Shown here piece after piece: positions 1-12,374 of a DNA stretch of 64,000 nt (the first letter of the stretch is position 1; every line of letters starts with the position of its first letter). The translations under genes and the position numbers were made by a program. The notes under the pieces were generated by a model, which worked only from the letters and a program-made list of their open reading frames with translations, was not told the origin of the DNA and searched no databases. Source of the stretch: Cucumis sativus (lineage: Eukaryota > Streptophyta > Magnoliopsida > Cucurbitales > Cucurbitaceae); assembly GCF_000004075.3 (NCBI RefSeq), contig NC_026657.2, positions 7,068,001 to 7,132,000 on the forward strand, in the 5' to 3' direction.

Positions 1-3000
1 AATATTTTAGGACTGATTTTATTTAAATATGAGCTTTTGATAATTATGAAATAGTTAAAATGGTTTTTGATAAAGTGAAAATCACTCTAAAACATAGTTT
101 TAATCATTCAAAACAAAATATAATAAAATGAATATCGGATTGCTCCAAATCATTACATCGATGGTTCAATAATAAATAAAAACAGTATAAGTTAAAGAAA
201 TTTCTATACTACTGTAGCGCTATAAATTTTAAAGGTTCGACGGTGTGATTTTAAACGATAATTTCCACATACACGAGTAAATTAATTTTTGTTGTTACTG
301 TTCATTTCTTTAAAGGGATAAAGTAACAAAGTGATCTTATAATAATATTTATAGCATAGTTGGAAATAGTTGTATATATTATATACTATAAAGTATAAAC
401 CCAACTTTATTGGGTAATTCGATGCCTCGATTTTACTAAAATAAGTTCAACTTTGGTCACTAAACCGTTTGAAAACACAATATATTTCCATCAACTTTAT
501 AACATTAATTCAGTTTTATTCAACTTTAAGTTACTCATTAACAATGTTCACTCAATAATAAAGTGTTTTTTCTTTCCCTAAATGCTATTAAACAAACATT
601 TGAATCTATTCACTTTTAACAAAAAAAAAAAATTAAATTAAATTAAAGTACGATAATTATTAAATTTACAAATTACAATCCAATCGAAAATAATTGAATA
701 TTATTAATATTATTTTGAGTTTATTAAATCGCCTCTTCATAGCTCCTACACGAAAATTTGGTATTGTGTCAATATCAATGAAATAAACAGTTCAATTGTA
801 GCATAACTCAACTAGTTAAAATAAAACGTGTAGATGCAAGAATCGAGTATTGATGTAAAAAATATATAATTTTAATTATTTATTAACATGGACGGCAGAA
901 AATTATTAGTTGAATATTTGTGTGTATATCTCTATCGTATGTGATTAGATTGTTGAGCTTATAGAGTGGACCAATCTTTATTGGTTGGACTTTTGGTAAC
1001 TCTTTTCGATTATTGCATTAAAGTTAGAATCAAAGTTTCGTGCTCTTTCCTTTTTACGTACGACAACTAATATTATTGTCGTATGTGTTAAAAACTTAAA
1101 AAGAAACCGAATAAACCATCTTATCTATTATATTAATGTTAATTACTTATTAAATTAATTTGAAAAGAGAGTGAATGCTAATTACTTACTAAATTAAGTT
1201 TAGTTTGACGAAAAAAACATATACTTAAACATGTTAAATATTTGTTTTAATGCAAATAAGAGAATTAATATGAACACAATTAGATATAAATGTGGTCTTT
1301 AATAAACTGTATGATGATGTTAATTATATATTTGTTTGAACAATGTTTGCATGAATATTTTTATAAATGTAAAGTTAGATAAATTAAGATGTAATTAGAA
1401 ATAATTAGGTTTATAAAAAGTGGAAGAAAAGTCAATATATGAGAGAGTGTGAGTGAGACCACTTATTATTGGGCATTGGATTAATTGTTTTGTGGTCCAA
1501 AATCAATTGTGTATTTATACACAAAATCACTTTCAAATATGAAAAGCAAACCGACAATCAATTCTACAATTTCTCTCTTTAATTTCCAAACCCTCACTTA
1601 ACTAATTTTCCGAACTATATCATATACTAAATAGCCTCTCATTTTTCTTCTTCTTCTTGCCTTCTATGGCAATTAAACGTAATTAATTTAATCGACTAAT
1701 GAAAAGATTAGAATCGTGCATTATCCATCCAAAGTATATTAATACAAGGTTAATGTATATTCGATAATAAAAAAAGAAATGAAATGTAAAAGAGTGGAGT
1801 TAAGAGAATTGATTTTATTTATACTTTTTGGTTTATAATGGTAAGAGAATGTCCCACAAAGCTTTAGTCAATATTGAGGATTGAGACATGTCGTATTGAA
1901 GATGGAGATTTTGAATATGCGTTAGTGTTCATCGAAATGGATATCTCTTGTTAAAGTGGTCCATCATGTATTCATACAAATCATCCTCTTAAACCCGTAA
2001 ATGACATAAGGCATTGCGATATTTAGAAAAGAAACAAATAAGGGCTTCTTAGCTTACGGTTAGTGTCGTCTAGCAATTCAAGACTTAGTTTAGTTGTAAT
2101 CTAACATAATGTTTTTGTGGTGGAAGTAAGAGTGTGGATGATTTGATATTATAAATGAAAAATAGAGAAAAAGAAAAACGCCGGAAAAACAATAATGGGG
2201 AAAGGAGAAAGGGAGAGGTGGGGATTAAAGAGAGAAGAAACACGTGTGGAAATAGGAAAGAAAAGAGGGAGTGAGTGAGTAGTGAATGGATGATTATTTT
2301 TAAAGGGTCAAGAAGAAGCCCAAATATATATATATATATATTGATATATTAATATAGAAGAAGTGGAGAAGAATAGACAGGTGGTGTGACATTATCTATT
2401 TCTTTTTGTTAACAATCAATCACTCTCTTCTCTCCTTTCACACTTGGACCGTCCTTCACTCACTCATCGCCCACACTTCAATGCCTATACCTTCCCCCTC
2501 ATACTTTATTACCATATTTCTTACTTCACAGTTCACTCTTAACATAAATACAAAGTTGCACATTTTATCTCTCTCAAAATCTATGACATAGAGATGGATT
2601 GAAAGGAGGGATTTGGGCCATACAAATGTTGCTTGCTTGTGTGACAATAGGGAAAATGTGGGTGGAGAACAAGAGAAAATTAGGGGTTATAACCATTGAA
2701 GAAATATAGGTTGATGCGTATTAGATGGGCCGAGCTTGCTACAGGGTCAGCCCATTCTTTATGTGAGCTAGAAAAGAAAAGAGTCCACAATGGACAATAT
2801 CCGGCCCACATATTATTATGCCCTTTCGTAATCTTCTAATTAAAAAGAAAGAAAGAAAGAAAGAAAATATGAAAATCAATCTTAAAATCCACTAATCAAA
2901 TTAAAATAAAACTCTAGCTTTAAAAATAGAAGTTAATGTAAATAACAAAAATGCTAAAAAAATATATATAGAAAATATACCGAAAGTTATAAATTGGAAA

Positions 3001-3296
3001 TGAAATGGAAAGAAGAAGAAGAAGAAGAAGAAGAAGAGAAGAGAAGAGAAGAGAAAGAAAAGGGAGGTTACGGTTTAAGAGTGGTGGGAATTACGAGTGA
3101 ATATACGGGGAGAATTTGCAATTGAATTCCAGCCTAAGAACACCATCACCCACTCTCATTCCTTTTTTTAACCCTAAAGAATTCTCCACCTCTGGCTATG
3201 GCAACCACAATTTCCTCCATTCTTGAACCTGAACCCCATTATTAATACTCCCCCTTTCCCTCCCTTTCACTTTGCTCCACATTCTTGATATATTCC
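1..3296. other. AT-rich intergenic flank with 5' region of C2 gene
   Basis: No open reading frame here looks like a gene. The stretch is AT-rich with short poly-purine runs. It holds a 27-bp imperfect direct repeat (1135-1161 and 1174-1200), an (AT)n tract at 2324-2340, a (GAAA)n run near 2845-2868 and a long GAA/GAGAA run at 3008-3055. TGGGCC-type motifs near 2727 and a CT-rich leader from about 3150 suggest that the promoter and 5' UTR of the C2 gene occupy roughly 2.7-3.3 kb. Confidence 0.6.
3008..3055. repeat. GAA/GAGAA microsatellite
   Basis: About eight GAA units grade into four GAGAA units about 240 bp upstream of the C2-protein start codon, in the likely promoter or leader. It is a candidate for length polymorphism. 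Confidence 0.85.
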
Positions 3297-4136
3297 ATGG
3301 AGGTCGCCGGAGACTGGGTTCCCAAGAACCCTCCGGCTACCCCCATGCATGTCTTGGAGATCAATCTCATCTCTGCCCAGGACCTCAAAATCCCTTCCAA
3401 CCATTTCAACCCCAAACACACCTACGCCGTCGCCTGGGTTCACCCTTCCCACCGCCTCCGTACTCGTCTCGACACCATCGGAGGCGAAAACCCCACCTGG
3501 AACGACAAGTTCCTCTTCCGTGTCTCCCCTGAGTTTCTTGCCCGCGAAACCTCCGGTGTCTCCATCGAGATCTACTCCCTTGGCCGTTTCTGCGATACTC
3601 TCGTCGGTACAGTCCGCTTCCTAATCGGTAACGTCATCGCCCCTAATGACTGTTCCACTACCCCTTCTTTCACCGCCGTACAGGTCCGTCGCCCTTCTGG
3701 AAGATTCCATGGGGTTTTAAACGTTGCAGTGATGGTCAATGGCAACTCTGATTTCGCTTCCTTGAATGGGGTTTCTGCCATTGGTTATCGCGATTTGATG
3801 GGGGAAAGTTTGAATCGGAAACAGAGAACGAGATCCAAGGTTTGGGGTTCTGAAACTTCTCTTGATTCTCATGACCTAGAGTCATCGGAAATGTCGGATG
3901 GTAGTGAATCATCGAGTTCCTCTGCTTGTTCTCCGTCGAGGAACCCGAATGTGCTTAGGGATTTGAACGCGATCAGGAATAATTTGGGGGGAACGAAAAC
4001 CCTGAAGCCATCGAAGAGTTCAGGGTTCTTGTGCGGGCTGATGATGCAGAAGAAGACGACGATGACGACGCCCGATCTCCCTCAATCGGAGAAGAGCTTC
4101 GAGGTTTCTAGGGAATCGCCAGACATGGAAAGGTAA
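3297..4136 (+). CDS. C2-domain protein (SRC2/BAP-like, calcium-dependent lipid-binding)
   Basis: Intronless, 279 aa. The start is the ATG at 3297 (MEVAGDW...); the in-frame extension to 3285 begins with TTG and is not used. Residues about 16-130 form a C2 domain: the MHVLEINLISAQDL strand, then KHTYAVAWVHPSHRLRT, the NPTWNDKFLFRV motif of C2 strand 4, and SIEIYSLGRFCDTLVGTV. The acidic Ca2+ loops are only partly kept, as in many plant SRC2-like proteins, so calcium dependence is uncertain. The C-terminal half (about 150-279) is Ser-rich, low complexity and probably disordered, with a Lys-rich stretch near the end. Plant proteins of this kind bind membrane lipids and act in stress or defence responses. 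There is no signal peptide or membrane segment. The closest Arabidopsis relative I recall is At4g01200, which fits the conserved gene order of the window. The family is secure; the specific role is unknown. Confidence 0.85.
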   Translation: MEVAGDWVPKNPPATPMHVLEINLISAQDLKIPSNHFNPKHTYAVAWVHPSHRLRTRLDTIGGENPTWNDKFLFRVSPEFLARETSGVSIEIYSLGRFCDTLVGTVRFLIGNVIAPNDCSTTPSFTAVQVRRPSGRFHGVLNVAVMVNGNSDFASLNGVSAIGYRDLMGESLNRKQRTRSKVWGSETSLDSHDLESSEMSDGSESSSSSACSPSRNPNVLRDLNAIRNNLGGTKTLKPSKSSGFLCGLMMQKKTTMTTPDLPQSEKSFEVSRESPDMER

Positions 4137-5283
4137 CAAACAAAATCCATAATGAGAACGTCGGTGGTGGAGGATGCGATTGCTCAGAAATTGAATCTGA
4201 ATTCAATTGTGATTTGTATTGAATAGCTTTCATCAGTTCATTTGATTCCAAAGAAATGAAAGAATGGGAGAGATTTTGAAATTCGTTTCATCAACACCTG
4301 CAATCCGATTCATTCGTATCTGACATTTTTCATTTTTAAAAAAAATCATTTAGCATAAACAAAATAACAAAATAAAAAGATGAATTTATTTTATATTATA
4401 TATATATATATAACAATAAAATATTTATTTCAGTAATTGTTGTTTCACTACGAAAGTTTCTTTAAATTAAAATTGAATTTAAAATGAAGTTAATAATACT
4501 ATTTTGAGTGTTGGATTTAAAAATATGTTATTGGTATTTACGTGTGTATGAATAATTTTGCATGGCCACCTAACGTTATATTTGCATGGATTACTATTTA
4601 AATCAGCAATACGCCTAAACCCTAGCAGTAGTGTTTGATCACCAAAAATAAATTAACATAATGGTTTTAATACAACAATTAGAAACGATAATCAAATTTA
4701 CCACTAATTGATTCTACCTTTGTTAATCTATTTTTCACCAAATGTTAGCAGTCTCGAATTTTATATATTTAAACATTTAAATTTTCAATCAATTAAAATA
4801 ACTCTTTTTAGTTTCAAAATATCAAAGAGAAAAATAGAATTTAATTGGGTAAATTGTAAAAGTAATTATGTTGTTGATAACTTCTAAAAATACTTAAATT
4901 AGATCCTTAAATTTATACAATTATTACGAGATTTGTTGGTGATTTTTGCAATTTATTCCTACTTTTTTTTAATGAACGTTTAGAAATGAATTGATAAGTC
5001 AATTGCTTAATTTAAACAAATAGAATAGAGATAAAGCACAAAAAGTGCATAATGGAGATTAGAAAGGAAGAGATGTTTATGGTGTAATGGAATTTCATCC
5101 GTCAAAATCAAAGAGCTGAATTGCATAATTTTGCAATTCAACTCGAAACCAATTTTCATGAACTGGCCGAAAGCTAAAAGAACGACGCCGTTTGGGTTTG
5201 GGAGAGAGAAACCTTAAGATGAGCACAAATAAGGATTAGGGTTCGAAATGAAATGGAATTGACATGATTTGATTGATTGATTG
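4137..5283. other. intergenic, 3' flank of C2 gene and leader of small ORF
   Basis: AT-rich DNA with no supported gene. An (AT)n tract lies near 4395-4412. A near-palindrome of about 22 bp built on GAATTGC...GCAATTC lies near 5115-5140. A GACGCCGTTT element at about 5186 and a purine-rich leader precede the small ORF at 5284. Confidence 0.5.
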
Positions 5284-5562
5284 ATGGGGACAAAGACGAA
5301 TTTAGCTTTGCCAATTTCTGACGATGTAATTAAACAGCTGGACGGTAGCTATCTCCGATTTCAATCTCTGAATTTCCAGCCGACTTTGCCATTCCGTCGC
5401 CAGCGGCTGTTGTTGCTTCCATCAACAATGACGACCTACGTCGACGAACCACTCATCCAATCTCAGCCTCACCTAACACTAACAACTCAACAAGACGATG
5501 AAATAAAACACTCCCAATTTTCCTTCTTCTTAATTATCATTATTATTACTCTTCAAAAATAA
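5284..5562 (+). CDS. possible small hypothetical protein, 92 aa
   Basis: An ORF starting MGTKTNLALPISDD with GC content well above its surroundings for about 190 bp, preceded by a promoter-like GACGCCGTTTGGG element and a purine-rich leader. The first 60 residues have a normal amino-acid mix. The tail degenerates into a hydrophobic run (FFLIIIIITLQK) that looks like read-through into AT-rich DNA, so the real 3' end may be a spliced exon or the locus may be a remnant. I recognise no domain. The opposite strand also holds a 30-aa open frame (MEATTAAGDGMAKS...) in the same block, so the coding strand is unclear. Confidence 0.25.
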   Translation: MGTKTNLALPISDDVIKQLDGSYLRFQSLNFQPTLPFRRQRLLLLPSTMTTYVDEPLIQSQPHLTLTTQQDDEIKHSQFSFFLIIIIITLQK

Positions 5563-8500
5563 TTATAGTAATACAATATAAAATTTGTTATTAAATGATT
5601 CATTAATTTGTTCACACATTTCTTAAATAATACTTTTGTGGTAATAAGCCGTGAACGAAGTTAGTATAAAAATTTTTACATACTACTAATTTTTTCTTAT
5701 GGAGTAGATAAAGGTTAAAAACCATCCCGTGGCATCATCTCGATTCTCATTGGTTTTTGTTTGATTCAAAGTTTCACTATTTCATTTGTGCATCCAAATT
5801 TAGATTAAAATTAATGTAATTTTTTAATCAATATATTTTTTATTTTAAAATTTTTACAATAACATATACATACAATCAAAGGAGACACTATATTGTAGGG
5901 TTTTTTTTTAGTATTATTTTGACAGTCAATTATGGTATGAGTGATGAGAACATTGTTTTTGAATTAAAGATTGATCCTTTTTTAAACTAGTAAAACAGAC
6001 GTCACTTCTCAACAAATGCCCATTGGCTCATCATATATATTTTGTATACTAAAAAAATTCGTTGGTTCCAATAATAATAATCTTATTTGTTATATAACAA
6101 TCTACAAAGTATAAAATACTCAAACGTCACAGTAGATGTCCTAATATATTAAAAAAGAAAAACAAAGAAATATTTAGTTGATTTTAATTTTATGATTGAA
6201 CTAAACTCATTTAATAAAAGATTAGAAAGTAATTCAGAAGCAATGCTTCAAGTAGAAGGAAAATTGGGGGGAGAGAAAGTGATTTGTTAGTGGTATATAT
6301 GAGAATATGGGTGCCTTTTGGTTTTGCCTAAATTGTATTCTTTTATACAATCTTTTGTGTGTTGGAATACTTTATTGTGTCATTATTTTGTTTAAGTGTT
6401 TTTAATGAAAGGCCATTTGGTTTGGCCTATGCATTACTCCCAACATCAGAATCCTAACTTAGGTGTTGCCAACCAATGAAGGTAGAGTGCCAAAAACAAA
6501 TTGATGTGTGTCCTATTTGCACTCACTTTTCCATTATTCCCACCATTTCTTTCTCAATTTCACTTTCTTCCTTTCTCTTTTTTTAATTTCTCCCATTCAA
6601 TTATTAAAAAGCGGTTTTAGGTCATTTCTTAATCACCCATTACCTCACTTATTTACATAATCTAAACACACAAGTCTTGCTTATCTTAATAAAGCCATGT
6701 TTGATATTTAACATAAAGTTTGCATAATGCCTACAGTCCATCTTAGTATAAGAGTAATTTTGTAATTCTAAGATCAATCAAATCAAAATTTAAGTTTACT
6801 AAAAGTAGTTTCTGGATGTGCTTTTTTCATAATTACGCTTCATAGGGTTCTAAGCATTTATCTTTGTGGGGACTTAAAAACAGTAAATTTCAAGTATGAT
6901 CGGGTGATTTTATTTTACTTTTTACTGTATTTTGTCCACTGACCATTCTGTGTATATTTACCCACTTGTTCCTATTACCATGGCAGCAGCCACTGGACCC
7001 ACACTTCTTTACACTTTTATCCAATACTCTAAATTTAGAGTCTGTTCTGTAGATAATTTGAATTATATCTCATATTGTTTCATTCATTCACTTCAACACA
7101 TATTTGCTTATATTTTAAAAACTGTTTTCGAATTTTGTATAATTATGATTTATGTATATATAATATGAATTAAACGCACCTAAACATTTTAGAATCCAAT
7201 TTTTTAACATGTCGTCAATTACATATTTAATAATTAAATACAACTACGTTCTAATTTACATATATATATATTATTTAAATTGACGTTTTCATATTCTCTA
7301 TCTTGATTTGATAAGACTTGTAAAATAACACATCTGAAGTTGTACTTTATTTGTCTCTATAATGATTTTTTTTTAAATAGATGTAAAAAATATAGTTTAA
7401 ATATTGCAATAAACTGAAATCTTTAATACATTTGAAACATTTACCCTACAAAGTACGTACACCACACCATAAATGTATAAAGTACATTATAAAAAGAGTT
7501 ATTAAAAAAAGTTCAAACCTATACACTCGTTTGTTTGACATCTAAACGTCAATACGTTTAATCATACATTTGATATATGGGAATGTTGGTACGTTTTTTA
7601 ATACAAAGTTAATAATTAATAACTTTAACATATATGTTTCTAAGATGGCCCTCGAGATCTCTTAATTTAATTATCAATATTTGGTATATGGTTAGGGTGA
7701 GAGAAGAGAGAGTCTTTAAACCAAAGTGACAGATCACATATGTCTATTGGTGCTCCAACTTGGAACTCCAAAGTGCTTCATCCACTAACCCTAAAATCAC
7801 CTTTTCACTTCTTCTTAACCCTCATTTGTCATTGCAATATAACAATTACACCCTCAATCCTCTTTACTATTCTTAACTAATTAATCCTCTTTTCATTACC
7901 TTAATCCTCCATTTAATTAACTTTTCCTAGTGCACCAAAAAGGCCATTTTAGATATTATATGATTTCGGTGAACGTGTCACTTTTGTTCTTATTGTATGT
8001 CAAATATTATTATATTTCTATGAAGAAAACCATCGTCATAATTAATTAATATTATTTTCTTCGTATTTTTGTATTGCTCGTTCCTACTAACACCATCCTA
8101 CAAATCGCATATCTCTAAGAATATTTCGTAGCAACCCTGAGTCATCCTTGTTCTTATTATCAATGATTTTAAGAACAAACAACGTAACTTAGTGATGTTG
8201 ATTGAATGTGTTAGTGAGGAAATTTTGATTTTTTTTTTTTTAAAACCATATATAATTATTCTCGATTATTGTTAAATGAAAAATATAAAATTTAAGATTA
8301 AGAAATTTATGTCCACCCAACTAAGCCACTTAATTAAATTAATAAACAACAATTTGGATCCAAACAAACATTTAAAACCATCTTACTGTGAAGATTGTGA
8401 CATCTAACCATAAGATTTCATGATTAATGATTTCGTTAGAGGGAAAAACACACCCATTCAATAATTAATTAATCCATCACCCTTTTTCATGTTTGCTTCT

Positions 8501-9600
8501 TTTAGGAGGATGAATCATGATTTGTTAGGTCTTACAAAAAGTTAATAAACAAAAGAGACGAAATTAAATTCAAATTTAATCCACTGTGTGTAATTTCAAA
8601 TCACTTTAAAAATAAACATAGGATAGTCTTCTTTTGAACAAGTACTTTTACAATTACTGTATCGTAATTACATTAAGAGACTTTCATCACTTTTTTACTT
8701 TTTTTTTTTTTTTTACCCCACTGTCACGAATACCCATATTGATTAATGTTCAACATTAATGACCTTTCCCAAATACAATTCATCATGTTATCAAATAAAT
8801 GAAATCCCACATTCATTAATACTACTCGACAATAATAAATATTCTTCTTCTTTTTTTTCTTTTACAATAATTTGTTAACTTTGTTGTGGAAGAATTGAAT
8901 TGAATTGAACTTTTTATTTGTGGTTAAAAAAGAAGAAGAAAACAAATAAAAGAAGAAGTGTATTGTTCGCTTAAAGTTGCCTCTCTTGGTTGGTAAAGTA
9001 TATACGTAATAAATGTTATTAATTTTCCTATAGATTATATTTCTAAAACTTTATTTTAAAGTATATGTGTGGATGTTGATAGTACAAATTTTGATTATGA
9101 TTTAGGTAGAATGATTAAAATAAAGTAAAATAGAGTTGAATAGAAGTTTATAAATGTGGATGAAAAAATGTGGAGCAGAAGTAGTGAAAAAGAAGAGTGG
9201 GGGAAGAGGAAAAGAAAGAGAAAGGAAAGAAGACATCATAAGCAGTTGGAAGACATTGTTAAAGCTGAATGTGGATATCATCATTATTCCATAATTTAAA
9301 ATTAGAGATAAAGAGAGAGAAGAGTATGTAAATTGGAGGTGATGAGAAGCTTAGTATGAATGCAATATCAAAAACTAATTTTGGCCATTCGAGAATGTGA
9401 CAAAAATAAAAAAAATGTAAGATTATAATTAATTTTAATAATAGAATAAAAAAAATAAAGCATCGTTAAAATCTATCGATGGCTTGGAAAACAGGTGCTG
9501 GACTGAAGCACAAGGGCCTTCTATGGCACAATCCCCACGCTACCCATCAACCCACGCACATCCACGCGCCTCTTTCACTGTAAAGCCGCTAAAACGAAAA
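5563..9600. other. long AT-rich intergenic region
   Basis: About 4 kb without a supportable gene. Short open frames (near 6932-7168 and 9102-9284) have AT-driven composition and no recognisable motif. Poly-T runs occur at about 8700-8714 and simple AT-rich repeats are scattered throughout. The last 120 bp become GC-richer (about 9480-9600), as expected for the F-box gene promoter. Confidence 0.6.
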
Positions 9601-9686
9601 CCGCCTTCCCATTCCTCTTCTCTCCACTGTCGTTTTTCTTATATCTAAAAAGAAGACCAAAGGGAAGGTGGGGAGGGAAGAAGAAA

Positions 9687-9794
9687 ATGAAATTATTAAC
9701 CAAAACAAAACCTATACATCCAACACATCATCACTCTCTTTTTTCTTCTTCTCTCTACCATGCTTCTTTTCTGATTCTTGCCTTTCAAATCTAG
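9687..9794 (+). other. uORF 1 in the HWS leader (35 codons)
   Basis: A reading frame MKLLTKTKPIHPTHHHS... ending TAG at 9792-9794, in the CT-rich segment that is probably the first, non-coding exon of the F-box gene. It lies entirely upstream of the inferred leader intron. If transcription starts near 9600-9680 it would be the first AUG met by ribosomes. Its function is inferred only from position. Confidence 0.4.
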
Positions 9795-9868
9795 CAACCC
9801 TTTCTATCGTTTCTCCCCATTTTGCACAAATCTTTTCTTCTCATCCCCATTCTGATTCCACTGCTTGA

Positions 9869-9934
9869 ATGATAAAAGGGGTTGCTCTGTTTCTCATTTC
9901 CTTCACTCCCTTTTGCTTTTCCACTTGCATCTGA
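9869..9934 (+). other. uORF 2 in the HWS leader (21 codons)
   Basis: ATG at 9869, encoding a short hydrophobic peptide MIKGVALFLISFTPF..., stop TGA at 9932-9934. It lies in the same inferred non-coding first exon as uORF 1, about 65 bases before the putative splice donor at 9999. Two AUGs ahead of the main start would be expected to lower translation. Confidence 0.4.
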
Positions 9935-9998
9935 GGGTTCTTCATCGAATCTGCCCTTACCCCATTTTCAGCTGCCTGCTCAGGAGGCCTTTTACAAG

Positions 9999-11059
9999 GT
10001 TTGTTCATCGTGGGTCCTTCCCATCTGGACCTAATTTTCCCTTTTTTCTATTTGTTTTTGTTTTTGGTTTTGGTTTTGTTGTTGTTGTTGTTGGTTTTTT
10101 TTTTTTTTTTTTTTTGCTTTTCTTGATCTGGGTTTTGTTTTTAATCCCTGTATTTGCTCATTTGCTGATGGATATGGATATGGATTTGGCTTTTTGGCTT
10201 TCCTTTAACGCGAGGTTTTCATATTTTATTGATCCGTAACTCTTGTGTGTTTCACTATTTCCTCACCATTTTTTTTTTCTTTGGTTCTAATTTGCAATTC
10301 TCCGTTGGGGTTAAGCTTTAGAAGTTGAGATGCGTTTTATTTATTTGTTTGTTTATGTTTTTTTTTTTTCTTTCCGTTTGGAGAAGGTAGAGATTTATGT
10401 TGATTTAATGTGGACTGGAACTTCTTTTGGAAAGCTTCCTTTTAAATTGATTTCCATTGCTCATACCCTTTGCAGGGATGATTAGGGGATTTACATTTCT
10501 TAAATCTGTTGTGGCAGTTATTTTCCCTCTTTGGAATTTGGCTTTGGAGATACTTAAATGCTTATACACATTTTTTTGAAAGAATATTGTACTAATGAAC
10601 AGTGTCTTTCTTTTGTTGCTGTCTGCCGCTCTGTCTGCCATGCTTTCCTGTGGATTTGTGTATAATGTCGTTTGTTTGGGTTCAGGTTTTATCTACCTTC
10701 ATCCTAATTTGTGGTTTTCTAACATCTTTGTTTCTTGTGTATGGTCACTAGTTGTCTGGGAAGTATCCTTTCCTCATTTAAGTAGTCTACTAATGTCTGT
10801 AGTTTTTTCACTTACTATCCCACATAGGATTCTTGAAAACATGATGTATCGTATGATTTACGGGTGATGTTTTTACATTAAAGGTTATGTCATGTGTTTA
10901 TGTTATTGTAACTGTAAGATCGGCAATTTTATGTAGGAATCCCTGTGTTGTAGTCATGACCAACTTCCTTCCGTTGTCATTTTTATTAAGTTGAAATTTC
11001 TTTTTTCCCATGACGTTTTCTTTTGGAAGAATGTGTTTTATGACGTGTTCTTGTTCCAG
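9999..11059 (+). other. inferred 5' UTR intron of HWS
   Basis: A donor AAG|GTTTGTT at 9999 and an acceptor TTGTTCCAG ending at 11059 bound about 1.06 kb of T-rich, intron-like DNA with poly-T and GTTGTT runs. Splicing would leave an exon starting at 11060 that carries the main ATG at 11157. It also removes the in-frame ATG at 11010, explaining why that longer frame is not the protein start. Alternative acceptors (for example near 10685) cannot be excluded. Confidence 0.5.
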
Positions 11060-11156
11060 TTCAGAAGACTTGGATTGGTTCATTCCCGCTGCTGCTGCTG
11101 CTTCTTATTGTTTGACTACTGTGATCAGTTCGTCATTGTTTTCATCATTCCTTGTT

Positions 11157-12374
11157 ATGGAGGGACAAACGTCGTGGATAAGGCATTGCCACACTGACAT
11201 GTCAAGAGATCTTGAAGATTTTGATTCTTACTTGGATTTTACAAATGAAGGAGGCAAAGAGGCTGTAGCAGTTTCTGTGGAGTCAATCTTGCCTGATGAC
11301 TTGTTGGAACGAATTCTCTCCTATCTACCGATAGCGAGCATTTTCAGAGCTGGTTCTGTGTGCAAAAGATGGCATGATATAGTTAGTTCAAGGAGGTTTT
11401 TGTGGAATGTCTCGCATATCCTATCACAAAAACCTTGGTATTTCATGTTTACAAGCTCCGATGACCCTATTGGTTATGCCTATGATCCTGTTCTTAGAAA
11501 ATGGTATGCTATCGATCTCCCCTGCATCGACAAGTCAAATTGCTTTATTGCCTCGTCATGTGGCTTGGTTTGTTTCATGGACAATGACAGTCGAAGTGAG
11601 TTACATGTCTGCAATCCCATAACTAAATGCTCAATGAAGTTACCAGAGCCCTTGGGATCAAAGTTCTCTGATTATAGTGCCCTTGCAATCTCTGTAAACA
11701 GGGTTTCACACAACTATACAATCTCTGTCGTGAAATCGAAGCAAGTTCCTGGAAACTTCTTTCAGTGGGATATATCAATTCATATTTATGATTCAGAAAC
11801 AATGATGTGGGTTACCTCCCTGACTGAAGTCTTGACGGGTTGGAGAGGTGGGGACGAGAGTGTGATTTGTGATGGAGTTCTTTACTTCTTAATCTATTCA
11901 ACCGGAGGTGGAGCACCTGATAACCGCCACGGTCTTGTTACCTATAATATCTCTAACCATTCTTCTCATGGTCTGTTGATAAGAAGCTTTATTCCTGCTC
12001 CCTGTTCTCTCACTTGCGGTCGATTGATGAACCTTAAGCAGAAGCTGGTCATGGTTGGGGGAATTGGTAAGCAGGATAGGCCAGACATCATCAAGGGGAT
12101 TGGAATTTGGATTCTTTGTGGGAAGGAGTGGCGAGAAATTGCACGCATGCCCCATAAGTTCTTTCAGGGATTTGGGGAATTCGATGATGTTTTTGCCAGC
12201 TGCGGCACTGATGACCTTGTTTACATCCAGAGCTATGGAGCTCCAGCTTTACTTACTTTCGACATGAATCTAAGACAATGGAGATGGTCGCAGAAGTGCC
12301 CGGTGACAAAGAGATTCCCTCTCCAGCTTTTCACCGGCTTTTGTTTCGAACCAAGGCTTGAGATCAATCCCTGA
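11157..12374 (+). CDS. HWS: F-box/kelch-type protein, HAWAIIAN SKIRT orthologue
   Basis: Single-exon CDS of 405 aa starting MEGQTSWIRH. Arabidopsis HWS (At3g61590) is, as I recall, 411 aa. The F-box lies at about 44-85 (ILPDDLLERILSYLPIASIF, then CKRWHDIVSSRRF) and should bind the SKP1-like subunit of an SCF ubiquitin ligase. The rest is the HWS-type C-terminal domain with strongly conserved blocks PWYFMFTSSDDP, ASSCGLVCFMDND, VKSKQVPGNFFQWD, TGWRGGDESVIC, IGKQDRPDIIKGIGIW and SPALLTFDMNL-like segments, ending CPVTKRFPLQLFTGFCFEPRLEINP. In Arabidopsis HWS controls organ fusion and growth and affects microRNA activity. The start is chosen because it matches the family N-terminus (ME...TSW) and follows the leader intron. 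A MIR159-type gene lies 8 kb downstream and POB1/LRB beyond it. Orthology is supported along the whole length. Confidence 0.95.
   Translation: MEGQTSWIRHCHTDMSRDLEDFDSYLDFTNEGGKEAVAVSVESILPDDLLERILSYLPIASIFRAGSVCKRWHDIVSSRRFLWNVSHILSQKPWYFMFTSSDDPIGYAYDPVLRKWYAIDLPCIDKSNCFIASSCGLVCFMDNDSRSELHVCNPITKCSMKLPEPLGSKFSDYSALAISVNRVSHNYTISVVKSKQVPGNFFQWDISIHIYDSETMMWVTSLTEVLTGWRGGDESVICDGVLYFLIYSTGGGAPDNRHGLVTYNISNHSSHGLLIRSFIPAPCSLTCGRLMNLKQKLVMVGGIGKQDRPDIIKGIGIWILCGKEWREIARMPHKFFQGFGEFDDVFASCGTDDLVYIQSYGAPALLTFDMNLRQWRWSQKCPVTKRFPLQLFTGFCFEPRLEINP

Noticed and set aside
11010-11156. In-frame N-terminal extension of the HWS protein
   Set aside because: The extra 49 residues do not match the family, the ATG at 11010 lies in the inferred leader intron, and the ATG at 11157 gives the expected N-terminus and length.
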